Assembly (NCBI RefSeq): GCF_017654605.1
Contig: NZ_CP072113.1
Location: 744,001 to 808,000, forward strand
Direction: 5' to 3'
Origin: Yimella sp. cx-51
GTDB taxonomy: Bacteria > Actinomycetota > Actinomycetes > Actinomycetales > Dermatophilaceae
Length of the DNA stretch: 64,000 nucleotides
In this document: piece after piece, positions 45,614 through 56,615 of the stretch
Layout: every line of letters begins with the position of its first letter
Numbering within the stretch: the stretch's first letter is position 1
Notes under the pieces: model-generated
Told to the model about the DNA's origin: nothing
The model's input: the letters and a program-made list of their open reading frames with translations, nothing else
The model's database searches: none
Position numbers and translations under genes: made by a program

Positions 45614-46647
45614 ATGGTCTCGTATTGGTCGATCACGCGGTCGAGGGAGAACGCGGCACTTCGAACGATTGCGTTGTCGCGCAATGCATTTCGGTACGCG
45701 ACGTCCGTCAGTACCTTCACGAGCGCGGTGCCGAGCCCGTCGAGCTCAGTAAGCACCCCGCCGGCCGTACCGTCTCGCAGCACGTAACGCGCGCCGATGT
45801 TCGGCGTCGCCACGACGGGCGTGCCTGATGCCATGGCCTCCGCGTAGGGGATGCCGAAACCTTCGTAATCCGAGGGCAGGCAGAAGACCCATGCGCTCGC
45901 ATACTCGCGCGCGAGTTCTTCGTCGGTGAGTCGGCCAAGGGCACGGACACCAGCGGGCAGATCGGCAGGATAATCCTGCGAGACCATGAGGAGTTCGGCC
46001 TCGGGCACCGCAGGCAGCACCTGCTGGCTGAAGATGCGAGCGAGTTCGGCGCCGCGCTTACGGTTGTGCCATGTGCCGACGAAAAGGATGGTCGGATGGT
46101 CGGACTTCGGAGCCGACTGGGGGCGGAAGCGCTGCGTGTCGACACCGTTCGGCACGACCTCGCGTACCCATGGCATCCAGCGGCGGGTGTCTGGGGAGAC
46201 CAAGACAGTGCGATCGGCGACCGTGGAAGCCAGCACCTCAGTGACTCCGAGAAGTGCCATTCGGGCCTTCTCCTTGGCACCGGGAATGTGTCTGGCTTCC
46301 TCGAAGCAGGAACCGTGCATCGTCCGAACGTGGACGGGTGCGCGCCGTCGCCACAACCAATAGTCGTCGCCGTGTGCGTGGATGACATCGAACCCGGAAA
46401 AGTCGATGTGCCTCAGACGGGTGGCGAACCGGAAGGTTCGCAGTGGACCAGAGATTTCCACGAGGCGGTGGTCGTAACGAGCGTGCACGACTGGCGCGCA
46501 GTCACTGAACACCGTCACGTGATGGCCGCGATCGGACAGCGCGTTGGCGAGCGCGTGTGCCTGATATCCGACACCGATCTTGCTGCCGCTCGGTAGGTAG
46601 TGCGAGACCATCGCGATACGCAACGGTGCGTCCGTACTTTCAGGCAT
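45589..46647 (-). CDS. Glycosyltransferase, GT4 family
   Basis: A 352-residue GT-B enzyme: [46 protein letters not shown] and [26 protein letters not shown]. The start is taken at ATG 46647 ([10 protein letters not shown]), overlapping the decarboxylase stop by 8 nt; a TTG at 46665 is the alternative. It is the second gene of a minus-strand pair with the UDP-glucuronate decarboxylase and may use UDP-xylose from it. Confidence 0.82.
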   Translation of the reverse strand: MPESTDAPLRIAMVSHYLPSGSKIGVGYQAHALANALSDRGHHVTVFSDCAPVVHARYDHRLVEISGPLRTFRFATRLRHIDFSGFDVIHAHGDDYWLWRRRAPVHVRTMHGSCFEEARHIPGAKEKARMALLGVTEVLASTVADRTVLVSPDTRRWMPWVREVVPNGVDTQRFRPQSAPKSDHPTILFVGTWHNRKRGAELARIFSQQVLPAVPEAELLMVSQDYPADLPAGVRALGRLTDEELAREYASAWVFCLPSDYEGFGIPYAEAMASGTPVVATPNIGARYVLRDGTAGGVLTELDGLGTALVKVLTDVAYRNALRDNAIVRSAAFSLDRVIDQYETIYRDSTSE

Positions 46648-47578
46648 ACGAGCGGAAGTGCTCAACAGTTTTCGCTAGGCCCTGGTCCAGCGCGGTCTTC
46701 GGTCTCCAGTCTAGAGCTGATTCTGCAAGTGAGATGTCGGGTCGGCGTCGGCTCGGATCGTCCTGGGGGAGAGGACGGTGTTCGATGCGGGATGCACTCC
46801 CGGTGAGATCGATCACCCTCTGTGCGAGTTCGAGCATGGTGAATTCGCCAGGGTTGCCGAGGTTAACCGGACCGGTGAAGCCCGGATCGGAGGACATCAG
46901 GCTCATCAGGCCGGACACCAGATCATCGACGTAGCAGAACGATCGGGTCTGCTGGCCGTCGCCGTAGATGGTGATGGGTTCACCCGCCAATGCCTGAACG
47001 ATGAAGTTGGAGACAACGCGACCGTCGTCGGGGCGCATGCGAGGCCCGTAGGTGTTGAAGATGCGGGCGACCTTGATCGGCAAGTTGTGCTGACGTCGAT
47101 AGTCGAAGAACAGGGTTTCGGCGCATCTCTTGCCCTCGTCGTAGCAAGAGCGGATGCCAATCGGGTTGACATGACCCCAGTAGCCTTCCTGCTGGGGGTG
47201 GACCTCGGGGTCGCCATAGACCTCCGAGGTGGAGGCGAGCAGGATTTTGGCCCCGGTGCGCTTCGCGAGTCCGAGCATGTTGATCGACCCGTGGACGCTG
47301 GTCTTGGTGGTCTGGACGGGGTCACGCTGGTAGTAGATCGGGCTCGCCGGACAGGCGAGGTGGTAGATCTCATCGACTTCGACGTACAGCGGAAAAGTGA
47401 CGTCGTGTCGGACGAGTTCGAACTGTGGGTGGTTGAGCAAGTGGTGAACATTCGACCGGAGGCCGGAGTAGAAGTTGTCGGCGACAAGCACTTCGTCGCC
47501 GCGTTCGATCAGACGCTCGACCAGGTGAGATCCGATGAAACCAGCGCCACCGGTAACCAAGATCCGCCGATCGACCAT
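46640..47578 (-). CDS. UDP-glucuronate decarboxylase (UDP-xylose synthase)
   Basis: An extended short-chain dehydrogenase that converts UDP-glucuronate to UDP-xylose. The 312-residue product has the NAD loop [16 protein letters not shown] at residue 6, the UXS-typical [21 protein letters not shown] with the catalytic Thr/Ser, and the Y-x-x-x-K as [28 protein letters not shown] is also typical of UXS. GAGGGGAAG precedes ATG 47578. It supplies a pentose donor to the locus; the source of UDP-glucuronate is outside the window. Confidence 0.86.
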   Translation of the reverse strand: MVDRRILVTGGAGFIGSHLVERLIERGDEVLVADNFYSGLRSNVHHLLNHPQFELVRHDVTFPLYVEVDEIYHLACPASPIYYQRDPVQTTKTSVHGSINMLGLAKRTGAKILLASTSEVYGDPEVHPQQEGYWGHVNPIGIRSCYDEGKRCAETLFFDYRRQHNLPIKVARIFNTYGPRMRPDDGRVVSNFIVQALAGEPITIYGDGQQTRSFCYVDDLVSGLMSLMSSDPGFTGPVNLGNPGEFTMLELAQRVIDLTGSASRIEHRPLPQDDPSRRRPDISLAESALDWRPKTALDQGLAKTVEHFRSYA

Positions 47579-47734
47579 GTTTGACTTCCCCTCGCTCTGA
47601 TCCTGGCTGGACACGGACATCGAACCACGTCCGATGCGCGCAGGATCACGCCCGTCGGCTCAGGTGCTTCGTCGCAGCAGCGCCGACGGTGGCTGCAGAC
47701 GGTGTTGTCCTGCGATGCGGGATCTTGCCGTGTC

Positions 47735-47740
47735 TAGGAT
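47735..47740 (+). promoter_or_regulatory. -10 box of a probable leaderless glycosyltransferase promoter
   Basis: TAGGAT lies exactly 6 nt before ATG 47747 with no ribosome site. Confidence 0.5.
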
Positions 47741-47746
47741 CGAGCC

Positions 47747-48643
47747 ATGGCGGAGGTTTCGGTTGTCATACCGGCGTTCAACCCGGGTGAGTTCCTGGGA
47801 CGCGCACTTTCCTCGGTGCTCGCCCAAACACTGCACTCCATCGAGTGCATCGTGGTCGACGACGGATCTACCGAGGACTTGACGGCGCTCGCGGGTCACG
47901 ATGATTCGAGGGTCCGCTATCTCAGACAGCCGAACATGGGTGTTTCGGCGGCGCGCAACAGAGGGGTGTCAGTTGCCACGGCCGCCTTCGTTGCGTTTCT
48001 CGACCAAGATGACGAGTGGCACCCCGAGAAGCTCGAACTGCAGTTGGATCGAATGCGTGCCGCTGACGCCAACGCCTTCTGTTACACCGGTTTCGAGTGG
48101 AACCGCAGCGGACGCGGTGAGGTCGCCGGGGAGCAGCAGGTTTCGTATCACGGTCTGCTCCGCAGCCAGCATGTCTGCCTCAGCAGTGTCGTCGTCCGCC
48201 GGTCGGCGTATCTCCTCGTCGGCGGGCACGATCCTCTGCTGCGTGTAATGCAGGACTACGACCTTTTTCTGCGCCTGAGCAGAATCGCCGAGCCCGTCGG
48301 AGTTGCTCGTCCGTTGGTGCGCTACAACCTGCATGACAGCAATGTGTCCGCCGACTACGCCACCGCGGCGCGTGAGCGGTTCAGGTTGATCGCTTCGCAC
48401 CGAGACGTGGCCCTACGAGTCGGCGACACAGCCACCGTGAAGGCTTGCGATGCTGGCGTGCAGCGGACACGGGAGCTATTCGGACTGCAGGCTCTCGAAG
48501 CGGCAAGGGCGGCGCACCGGAGCTCCGATCGGCGATCGACGGCCCTCCATCTTGCGCGGGCTGCCCGTCTGACGCGTGGGCGTGCGGCAATAGCGCTGGC
48601 TCCGGCATTGCAAACGCGCATCCGGGGAGGCCCCGCGAACTGA
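47747..48643 (+). CDS. Glycosyltransferase, GT2 family (GT-A fold)
   Basis: A 298-residue enzyme with the classic start VSVVIPAFNPGEFLGRALSSVLAQTL, VVDDGSTEDL, NRGVSVATAAFVAFLDQDDEWHPEKLE (D-x-D equivalent DQDDEW) and MQDYDLFLRLSRI. A leaderless-type -10 box sits 6 nt before the ATG. It is divergent from the decarboxylase gene. Confidence 0.83.
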   Translation: MAEVSVVIPAFNPGEFLGRALSSVLAQTLHSIECIVVDDGSTEDLTALAGHDDSRVRYLRQPNMGVSAARNRGVSVATAAFVAFLDQDDEWHPEKLELQLDRMRAADANAFCYTGFEWNRSGRGEVAGEQQVSYHGLLRSQHVCLSSVVVRRSAYLLVGGHDPLLRVMQDYDLFLRLSRIAEPVGVARPLVRYNLHDSNVSADYATAARERFRLIASHRDVALRVGDTATVKACDAGVQRTRELFGLQALEAARAAHRSSDRRSTALHLARAARLTRGRAAIALAPALQTRIRGGPAN

Positions 48644-48699
48644 GCAGGCGCGCACGGGTCGCGGACGGGGACTCATCGAGGATGCTGTTTAGTTGACCT

Positions 48700-49797
48700 G
48701 TGCGCATCTGGCTGGCACCAAGTGCCTTCTATCCCGCAAGAGGGGGAGTCGAGGAACTCACTCTCCAATTGGCGAGGCAGTATCAATGGCGAGGGCACGA
48801 CGTGACCGTCGTCGTCCATCGCCACCCGGCTCAGCTCCCCGAGGTGGACGAGGTCGAAGGCGTTCCCGTTCGTCGCGTTGCCCTCGACCTGCCGGGTAGT
48901 CAGCTACGCGGCCTGGCGGCATACCCGGCCGCTCTGGCCGGGCAAGTCCGAGCTCTGGCAGCCGTGGGGCCACCGCCCGACATCGTGCATGTGCAGTGCC
49001 CCGCGAACCAGGTGCCGGCGCTCACCGCGTACACCATCCGCCACCGAGTGCCGTTGGTGATCACCACGCAGGGCGAAGTGGCCATGGACGCGGGGCAGAT
49101 CTACCAGAACAGTGCACAGATGCGGCTCGCCCTGCGCGCAGGTGCGGCCCGGGCGTCCGTGCTCACCGCGTGTTCCCGCCGAGCGGGGGACGATGCAGCC
49201 GCGATCGCCGCTCGGTTCGACGGTTGCGAGGTCATCCCGAACGGGGTGGACCCGGCCCAGTGGCAGGTCGCGCCACTTCCGGAGGAACCGTCCTTCGCCG
49301 CGTGGGGTCGGCACGTTCCCCAAAAGGGCTTCGACCTTCTCATTCGCGCTTTCGTGCGGGTGCGTGAAGAGCTTCCTGGCGCTGTCCTACGCATCGGGGG
49401 CGATGGGGAGCAGACGCCGATACTGCGTGAACTCGCAGGTCTCGGAGTTGAATTCGTCGGGTCGCTCGACCGCGCGGGCGTCCAGCGCCTGCTGTCGAGC
49501 AGCCGGGTGGCTGTTGTGCCGAGTCGCCTCGAGCCGTTCGGCATCGTTGCGGTCGAAGCGATGGCCGCCGGGCGCGGGGTGGTGTGGAGCACCAACGGCG
49601 GACTTGCCGAAGCGACCGGAGGTCTCGGCCATGGCGTCGATCCGAACGACATCGGGGCCCTGTCCTGGGCTCTCGTTGCAGCCCACCGCGATCCGGTCCA
49701 GCCGGCGGTCACTCGCGCCCATGCGGAGAACCTCTCGTGGGGGAACATCGCCGCGCTCTACCTGCAGCAATATCGGAGCGTCATCACCAACCGGTGA
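48700..49797 (+). CDS. Glycosyltransferase, GT4 family
   Basis: A 365-residue GT-B enzyme: MRIWLAPSAFYPARGGVEELTLQLA, AWGRHVPQKGFDLLIRAF and VPSRLEPFGIVAVEAMAAGRGVVWS with the two donor-binding Glu. GTG start at 48700, 56 bp after the previous gene on the same strand. It is convergent with the next glycosyltransferase. Confidence 0.82.
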   Translation: MRIWLAPSAFYPARGGVEELTLQLARQYQWRGHDVTVVVHRHPAQLPEVDEVEGVPVRRVALDLPGSQLRGLAAYPAALAGQVRALAAVGPPPDIVHVQCPANQVPALTAYTIRHRVPLVITTQGEVAMDAGQIYQNSAQMRLALRAGAARASVLTACSRRAGDDAAAIAARFDGCEVIPNGVDPAQWQVAPLPEEPSFAAWGRHVPQKGFDLLIRAFVRVREELPGAVLRIGGDGEQTPILRELAGLGVEFVGSLDRAGVQRLLSSSRVAVVPSRLEPFGIVAVEAMAAGRGVVWSTNGGLAEATGGLGHGVDPNDIGALSWALVAAHRDPVQPAVTRAHAENLSWGNIAALYLQQYRSVITNR

Positions 49798-49829
49798 TCG
49801 GTAGGGGCCGACCTCGTCGCAAGGTCTGC

Positions 49830-50918
49830 TCAGCCCCTCGTGAGGGCATCCCGATAGACATCGAGCGTGGACGAAGCGGTGCGGCACCACGTGAACGACG
49901 CGGCCCGCGCCATCCCCTGTTCCCGCATTTCGGCGCGCAGCGACTTGTTGGTCACCACTCGACGGATTGCAGCCGCAAACGCGTCGGCATCGTACGGTTC
50001 AACGGTGATTGCTGCGTCGCCGACCACCTCGGGCAAGGATGACGCCGTTGTGGTTATGACGGGCGCCCCGCATTGCATGGCTTCGAGTGGCGGCAACCCG
50101 AAGCCTTCGAACATCGAGGGAAACACGAAGCAGTCGCTCGCGCTGTACCAGCAGCTGAGCTCGTCGTCGTCGACATGACCCGTGAACCTGACTCGCGAAC
50201 TGATTCCGAGCGTCTCGAGCTCCGCGGCCAGCGAACCTTGCTTCCAACCGTCGCCTCCGACAACGACGAGATCGTGCGGCACACGGTCGACGATGGACGC
50301 GAAAGCGCGCAACAGAGTGCGCAGGTTCTTGCGGGGCTCGATCGTGCCGACTGCCAGAACATAAGGGCGGTGTACCGTAGTGCGTCGAAAGTTCTCCGAA
50401 CGGTCCCGCTCCGGCGGGCGGATACTTGTTGCCGCGGCGAGGGGGATCGCTTCGATCTTTGCAGCGGGCACGCCCGCCCATCGAATGAGGTCAGATGCGG
50501 TGGCCTCTGAAACGGTGATTATGCGACGTGCACGGGCAACGCTCATTCGTGTCGCCGGTGTCAGGTAGACACGTCTGGTCAGTGGCGCGTGTTCCGGGTA
50601 CCGCACGAACGCGAGGTCGTGAACGGTGACTACGCTCGGGGGGCCGATCACGGGCGCGACCATGACGGGTCCGTGAAGGAGATCGAGTCGGGCCGCCCGG
50701 GCGCGTATCGCCAAGGCCGTCTGCTCCCAGGCGATGCGTGCTTCCGGTCTGCTCCACAGTCGAGGGTGGCCCGGTCTGACGGGAATCACCTGCTCGTTGG
50801 GGGAAGTGAGAGGGGCGATCGCGGCGAGCAGCTCGGCGACGTAACGGCTCACGCCTGCCTGACGGTAGTCACCGCTGGCCGACATAAGGGCAGCATTGAC
50901 TCCCACGCGCATTGCCAT
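49830..50918 (-). CDS. Glycosyltransferase, GT4 family
   Basis: A 362-residue GT-B enzyme related to WbpY/mannosyltransferase-like proteins: VTVHDLAFVRYPEHAPLTRRVYL, VSEATASDLIRWAGVPAAKIEAIPLA, AVGTIEPRKNLRTLLRAFA and FPSMFEGFGLPPLEAMQCGAPVITT. These blocks are typical of mannosyl- or rhamnosyl-transferases, but the donor cannot be fixed. The promoter region is shared with the divergent methyltransferase. Confidence 0.83.
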   Translation of the reverse strand: MAMRVGVNAALMSASGDYRQAGVSRYVAELLAAIAPLTSPNEQVIPVRPGHPRLWSRPEARIAWEQTALAIRARAARLDLLHGPVMVAPVIGPPSVVTVHDLAFVRYPEHAPLTRRVYLTPATRMSVARARRIITVSEATASDLIRWAGVPAAKIEAIPLAAATSIRPPERDRSENFRRTTVHRPYVLAVGTIEPRKNLRTLLRAFASIVDRVPHDLVVVGGDGWKQGSLAAELETLGISSRVRFTGHVDDDELSCWYSASDCFVFPSMFEGFGLPPLEAMQCGAPVITTTASSLPEVVGDAAITVEPYDADAFAAAIRRVVTNKSLRAEMREQGMARAASFTWCRTASSTLDVYRDALTRG

Positions 50919-50982
50919 AGGTTCCCCCCGATCGAATCGTCGCCTGCACGGTGAGGGTAGAGGATGCGTCGAGTCTTCCGGT

Positions 50983-50988
50983 TAACCT
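50983..50988 (+). promoter_or_regulatory. -10 box of a probable leaderless methyltransferase promoter
   Basis: TAACCT lies 7 nt before GTG 50996 and decides the start of the methyltransferase gene over the upstream GTG at 50951. Confidence 0.45.
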
Positions 50989-50995
50989 TGTCCGC

Positions 50996-51718
50996 GTGGG
51001 ATTGGATGTCGAAGCACAGGCCCGTTACGCGTACCTCACCGGCCGTCTCCGGGCGATTCTTGCGCCTCCGGCGCGGATCATCGAACTTGGCGCGGCGCCG
51101 GGTGACCAGATTGCGCAACTTGCTGATTTGGGGTACCGGTGCGAAGCCGTTGATATCGGGCAGAATTCCGACGGCTGGTCGACCTCCGGGGAGGAGGGAC
51201 GCATGCTGCAGCTTCTACAGGACCATGGCGTCGAGTACCACGAGTGGGATCTCGAGCGAACACCCTACCCGCTCGACGACGGCAAGTACGACGCTGTCGT
51301 CTATACGGAGGTGTTCGAGCATCTGCGCGACTACCCCGTGCGCTCACTCGAGGAGATCACGCGCATTCTGCGCCCGGGGGGGTACCTGTTTTTCTCGACT
51401 CCCAACGCAGCGTCACTGATGAGTCGGTTGCGAGTTCTACGTGGCGGGTCGACCTACACGGCGATGCCGGACTGGGTCGGCGGCGTCATCCATGCTCGGC
51501 ACGCTCGGGAGTGGTTGTTCTCGGAGATCGACGAAGCGATGCAGATCGCCGGACTCGAGATCGTCGAGCGGAACAGCCGACACTTTCACACCGAGGACTC
51601 CAACCGGCTGCGTGCCGGCGCAAAGCTGATGCTCGATCGTTTGGCGAGGGTACGTCCCACGCTGGGTCCGCAGATCCTCATCGTCGCGCGGCGTCCCGGG
51701 GGTCCCCCGGCTGAGTGA
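50996..51718 (+). CDS. Class I SAM-dependent methyltransferase
   Basis: A 240-residue Rossmann-fold methyltransferase. Motif I is IIELGAAPGDQIAQLADLG near residue 29, the acidic residue in CEAVDIG follows, and motif IV is YDAVVYTEVFEHLRDYP near residue 102. Motif VI is ILRPGGYLFFSTPN. Enzymes of this Methyltransf_11/23 group in polysaccharide loci often O-methylate a sugar or cap the chain; this is an inference. The 3' end overlaps the convergent acyltransferase gene by 41 bp. Confidence 0.78.
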   Translation: MGLDVEAQARYAYLTGRLRAILAPPARIIELGAAPGDQIAQLADLGYRCEAVDIGQNSDGWSTSGEEGRMLQLLQDHGVEYHEWDLERTPYPLDDGKYDAVVYTEVFEHLRDYPVRSLEEITRILRPGGYLFFSTPNAASLMSRLRVLRGGSTYTAMPDWVGGVIHARHAREWLFSEIDEAMQIAGLEIVERNSRHFHTEDSNRLRAGAKLMLDRLARVRPTLGPQILIVARRPGGPPAE

Positions 51719-52841
51719 CGGTCGTAGCCTCGCCGCCCAGTCGCACTGTGACATTCGGGAAGCGGCGTTGGCCGAATCGATGGCTCGGCAGTTCCACGGA
51801 TCGGTAGAGGCATTCGGCCGCCAGCAACGACACCAGGAAGGTCAGGGCCCCACCGATCGCCAGCTGACCGATCCATCCTCCGGGTGCGTTGCGTCCGGCG
51901 ACCGCCATCAGCAGGATCGCAGGCTGATGAAGAAGGTAGAAGCTGAAGGTACGTCGACCGAAGCCTTCGAGTGCGCGGTACACGACCGACGGCCTCGACT
52001 CGTGAGCTGTCAGCAGGACGATCGCAGCGCCGGCGACAGACCAGAGGATTGTGTCCACCGAGGCCGGCACGGACAGCGTCGTCCCGGCGACCGCGAGCAG
52101 ACCTGTTGCAAGTGCAGCAAACCACGACAACCGGCGGCTCAGGCGGAAGCGATGGCGCACGATCACATCCGCCATCACAACTCCCACCGTGAACTGGATC
52201 AAGCGTGCAGGCAGTGCGTGACGGTCACCCACGAACCCGCTGAGCGGGCCGCCGAAGTCAACCCGGTGCTCAAGGACCGACCACGCGATAGTGCAACCCG
52301 CCGTTGCCAAGAGCAGGACGCTGCCGCCCCACCGCCGCCACACGATGACAAGTACTGGGAACACGAGGTACAAGTGCATCTCGAGGGAGACGCTCCACAG
52401 CGAACCGTTGATGTTGCCAAGCGTAGGAACGAACACGGTTTGAAGACCCACGGCATTCACGATGATGTCCCATGCGGACGCCGGTGCCGCGACGACTGAT
52501 CGCCAGGTTGCCGGTGCTATGGCCAAGACGGTCGCGATGGCCAGCGCTGCCCAATAGGCCGGCATGATGCGGGTCGCGCGCCTGCCGAAGAACTGCCGCA
52601 CATCAAGATTCTTGGTCCTGTCCACCACCGGTAGCCCGAGGCAGAATCCGGAGATGACGATAAATACGTCGACGCCGTGTGCACCCACTTCGGCGAGTTG
52701 CGGCAGTTTGCCGGGAAGCTCCATGAACGGCCAATAAGCCTGGATGTGGCAGATGAATACTGCGATCGCCGCGAGTCCGCGGATCGTGTCAACCCCGCCG
52801 ATCCTGCGGTGTGCCGTGACCCCAGCCGAAACGTCGCCCAT
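51678..52841 (-). CDS. Acyltransferase family 3 membrane protein (OafA-like)
   Basis: A 387-residue protein with about ten membrane helices. The start VDTIRGLAAIAVFICHIQAYWP carries the conserved RGLA and catalytic-type His, and FIVISGFCLGLPVV and RRATRIMPAYW follow as in the family. These enzymes O-acetylate (or otherwise acylate) sugars on surface glycans from the cytoplasmic acyl-CoA pool. It has no extracytoplasmic SGNH domain. Substrate presumably the local exopolysaccharide. Confidence 0.83.
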   Translation of the reverse strand: MGDVSAGVTAHRRIGGVDTIRGLAAIAVFICHIQAYWPFMELPGKLPQLAEVGAHGVDVFIVISGFCLGLPVVDRTKNLDVRQFFGRRATRIMPAYWAALAIATVLAIAPATWRSVVAAPASAWDIIVNAVGLQTVFVPTLGNINGSLWSVSLEMHLYLVFPVLVIVWRRWGGSVLLLATAGCTIAWSVLEHRVDFGGPLSGFVGDRHALPARLIQFTVGVVMADVIVRHRFRLSRRLSWFAALATGLLAVAGTTLSVPASVDTILWSVAGAAIVLLTAHESRPSVVYRALEGFGRRTFSFYLLHQPAILLMAVAGRNAPGGWIGQLAIGGALTFLVSLLAAECLYRSVELPSHRFGQRRFPNVTVRLGGEATTVTQPGDPRDAARR

Positions 52842-52978
52842 TCCGACCCCTCTGGTTCCCCTCTATGCCTGCGGGCAGAGCGTAACGACGCAGAGCCGAT
52901 CGCGCTGCACATTCGGTCAGATTCAACACAGGGAAGCTGATGGCCGTGTTGTACGTGAGATGGGCATACTTGGAAACG

Positions 52979-54073
52979 ATGAGAGTTGCAATCGCGCACG
53001 ACTATCTGACCCAATTCGGCGGAGCCGAGCGGGTGGTGTTGTCGTTGATGAAGGCCTTCCCGGACGCGCCGATCTACACGACCCTCTACGAACCCGACTC
53101 GACCTACCCCGAGTTCCGTTCGGCCGACATCCGGGTGTCGCCGCTGAACCGGTCAAACGCGTTGCGGGGCAACCATCGGCTGGCGCTGCCACTCCTGGCT
53201 CCCGCCGCCTCACGGGTGCGCATCGACGCCGACGTGGTCATCGCCTCCTCCAGCGGCTGGGCGCACGGCTTCCGGGCCACCGGTAAGAAGCTCGTCTACT
53301 GCCACTCACCGGCGCGCTGGCTCTACCTGCCCGAGGAATACCTCGGCACCAAAGCGGGGGCGATCAAGCCCGCGTTGTCGGCGATGACTCCGGCCCTGAA
53401 GCGATGGGACGCGCGTGCGGCCGCCACCGCGGATCGCTACCTCGCCAACTCCAACGTGGTGCGCGATCGCATCAAACTGGTCTACGGCATCGACGCCGAT
53501 GTGCTCTTCCCGCCTCACCGTGTCGACCTCACGGCGTCAGTCGAACCAGTCCCGGAGGTCGTCGATCGCGGCTGGCTCGACTTCCACCTCCTGGTGTCGC
53601 GGTTGTTGCCCTACAAGAACGTGGACAAGGCGATCGAAGCCTTCGAGTCGCTGCCCGACGAGCGCCTCGTCGTGGTCGGACGTGGCCCGATCGCCGACCG
53701 ACTGCGCAAACAGATGGGCGCCAACTGCTTACTGCTGGAAGGGATTTCAGACGACCAGTTGCGCTGGCTGTACTCGAACGCGAAGGCGCTCATCGCCCCC
53801 AGCCACGAAGATTTCGGCCTCACCGTCATCGAGGCCGCAGCCTTCGGTACGCCGGCGCTCGCCTTCCAGTCCGGTGGTTACCTCGACACGGTGCGGCCCG
53901 GCGTCAGCGGCTATTTCTTCCCTCAGCCCGAGGCCCCCGAGATCGTGGCGGCGGTACGTCGACTTCAGGTCATGCCACTGTCGCGAGCGAATGCCGCAGA
54001 GCATGCTGCCAGTTTCAGCGAGGACGCCTTCATCACAGCGATCAGACGGGCCGTCGACGAGCTCGTGCGCTGA
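52979..54073 (+). CDS. Glycosyltransferase, GT4 family
   Basis: A 364-residue GT-B enzyme: MRVAIAHDYLTQFGGAERVVLSLMKAFPDAPIYTTLY, YCHSPARWLYLPEEYL (close to WbaZ/mannosyltransferase-type proteins), VSRLLPYKNVDKAIEAFESLP and PSHEDFGLTVIEAAAFGTPALAF. ATG 52979 is chosen over 52940 because family members begin here. Codon use is more GC-rich than in the central part of the locus. It closes the exopolysaccharide region. Confidence 0.84.
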   Translation: MRVAIAHDYLTQFGGAERVVLSLMKAFPDAPIYTTLYEPDSTYPEFRSADIRVSPLNRSNALRGNHRLALPLLAPAASRVRIDADVVIASSSGWAHGFRATGKKLVYCHSPARWLYLPEEYLGTKAGAIKPALSAMTPALKRWDARAAATADRYLANSNVVRDRIKLVYGIDADVLFPPHRVDLTASVEPVPEVVDRGWLDFHLLVSRLLPYKNVDKAIEAFESLPDERLVVVGRGPIADRLRKQMGANCLLLEGISDDQLRWLYSNAKALIAPSHEDFGLTVIEAAAFGTPALAFQSGGYLDTVRPGVSGYFFPQPEAPEIVAAVRRLQVMPLSRANAAEHAASFSEDAFITAIRRAVDELVR

Positions 54074-54135
54074 CCTGTCCCAATGTGATTCCGCCCATGA
54101 AGACACGGTGCACTCAATGCCGCGATACTTGAGAC

Positions 54136-55988
<1,853 letters not shown>

Positions 55989-55998
55989 TGACGCCGCG

Positions 55999-56532
55999 AT
56001 GAAGACCATCGGAGTCTCGATCCCGATCCCTGAGCCGTTCGCCAAGCGGCTCCACGACGTGCGCCACGACGTGGGTGATCCGTTGGCGGACGCCGTGCCT
56101 CCGCACGTCACACTCATGCCGCCCACGGAGATCGACGATGTCGACCTGGCCCGCCTTTCCGCGCACCTGCACGAGGTGGCCCGGTCGTCGAGTGCATTCC
56201 ACATGATGTTGCGAGGCACCGGCACCTTCCGTCCGATCTCACCGGTGGTCTTCGTGCAGGTTGCGCAGGGCATCGGGGTGTGTGAGCAGTTGGAGTCGCT
56301 GGTGCGCAGCGGGCCGGTGCAGCGTGAGCTGGAGTTTCCTTACCACCCGCATGTCACCGTCGCCCATCATCTGCCCGACGCGAAGCTCGACGCAGCATTC
56401 GAGGAGCTCGCCGACTTCGGGGCCTCCTTCGACGTGTCCGGCTTCGATCTCTACGAACACGGTGAGGACGGCGTCTGGCGACCTGTCGAGCGCTTCACCT
56501 TTGCCGGTGTGGCCGCGAACCGCTCGTCGTGA
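55999..56532 (+). CDS. 2H phosphoesterase / 2'-5' RNA ligase-like protein
   Basis: A 177-residue protein with the two H-x-[TS]-x motifs of the 2H superfamily, PPHVTLMP near residue 40 and HPHVTVAHH near residue 118. Each supplies a catalytic His. Family members are RNA 2',3'-cyclic phosphodiesterases or ligases. ATG 55999 lies 10 bp after trpS, so they are probably cotranscribed. Confidence 0.8.
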   Translation: MKTIGVSIPIPEPFAKRLHDVRHDVGDPLADAVPPHVTLMPPTEIDDVDLARLSAHLHEVARSSSAFHMMLRGTGTFRPISPVVFVQVAQGIGVCEQLESLVRSGPVQRELEFPYHPHVTVAHHLPDAKLDAAFEELADFGASFDVSGFDLYEHGEDGVWRPVERFTFAGVAANRSS

Positions 56533-56602
56533 TCCACCCGCCGTCCGGCGCAGCACGCTCGGGGAAGGTTCGCCTTATCGGGCGTGCGGTAGAGGTGAGC
56601 GA

Positions 56603-56608
56603 TAGCCT
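56603..56608 (+). promoter_or_regulatory. -10 box of a probable leaderless sdh promoter
   Basis: TAGCCT lies 7 nt before the sdhC GTG at 56616. It supports that start over the upstream GTG at 56595. Confidence 0.5.
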
Positions 56609-56615
56609 GCCACTC

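Noticed and set aside
30587-54073. Genomic island or prophage with att sites
   Set aside because: No integrase, transposase, tRNA or flanking direct repeat could be seen, although the lower GC of some genes suggests transfer.
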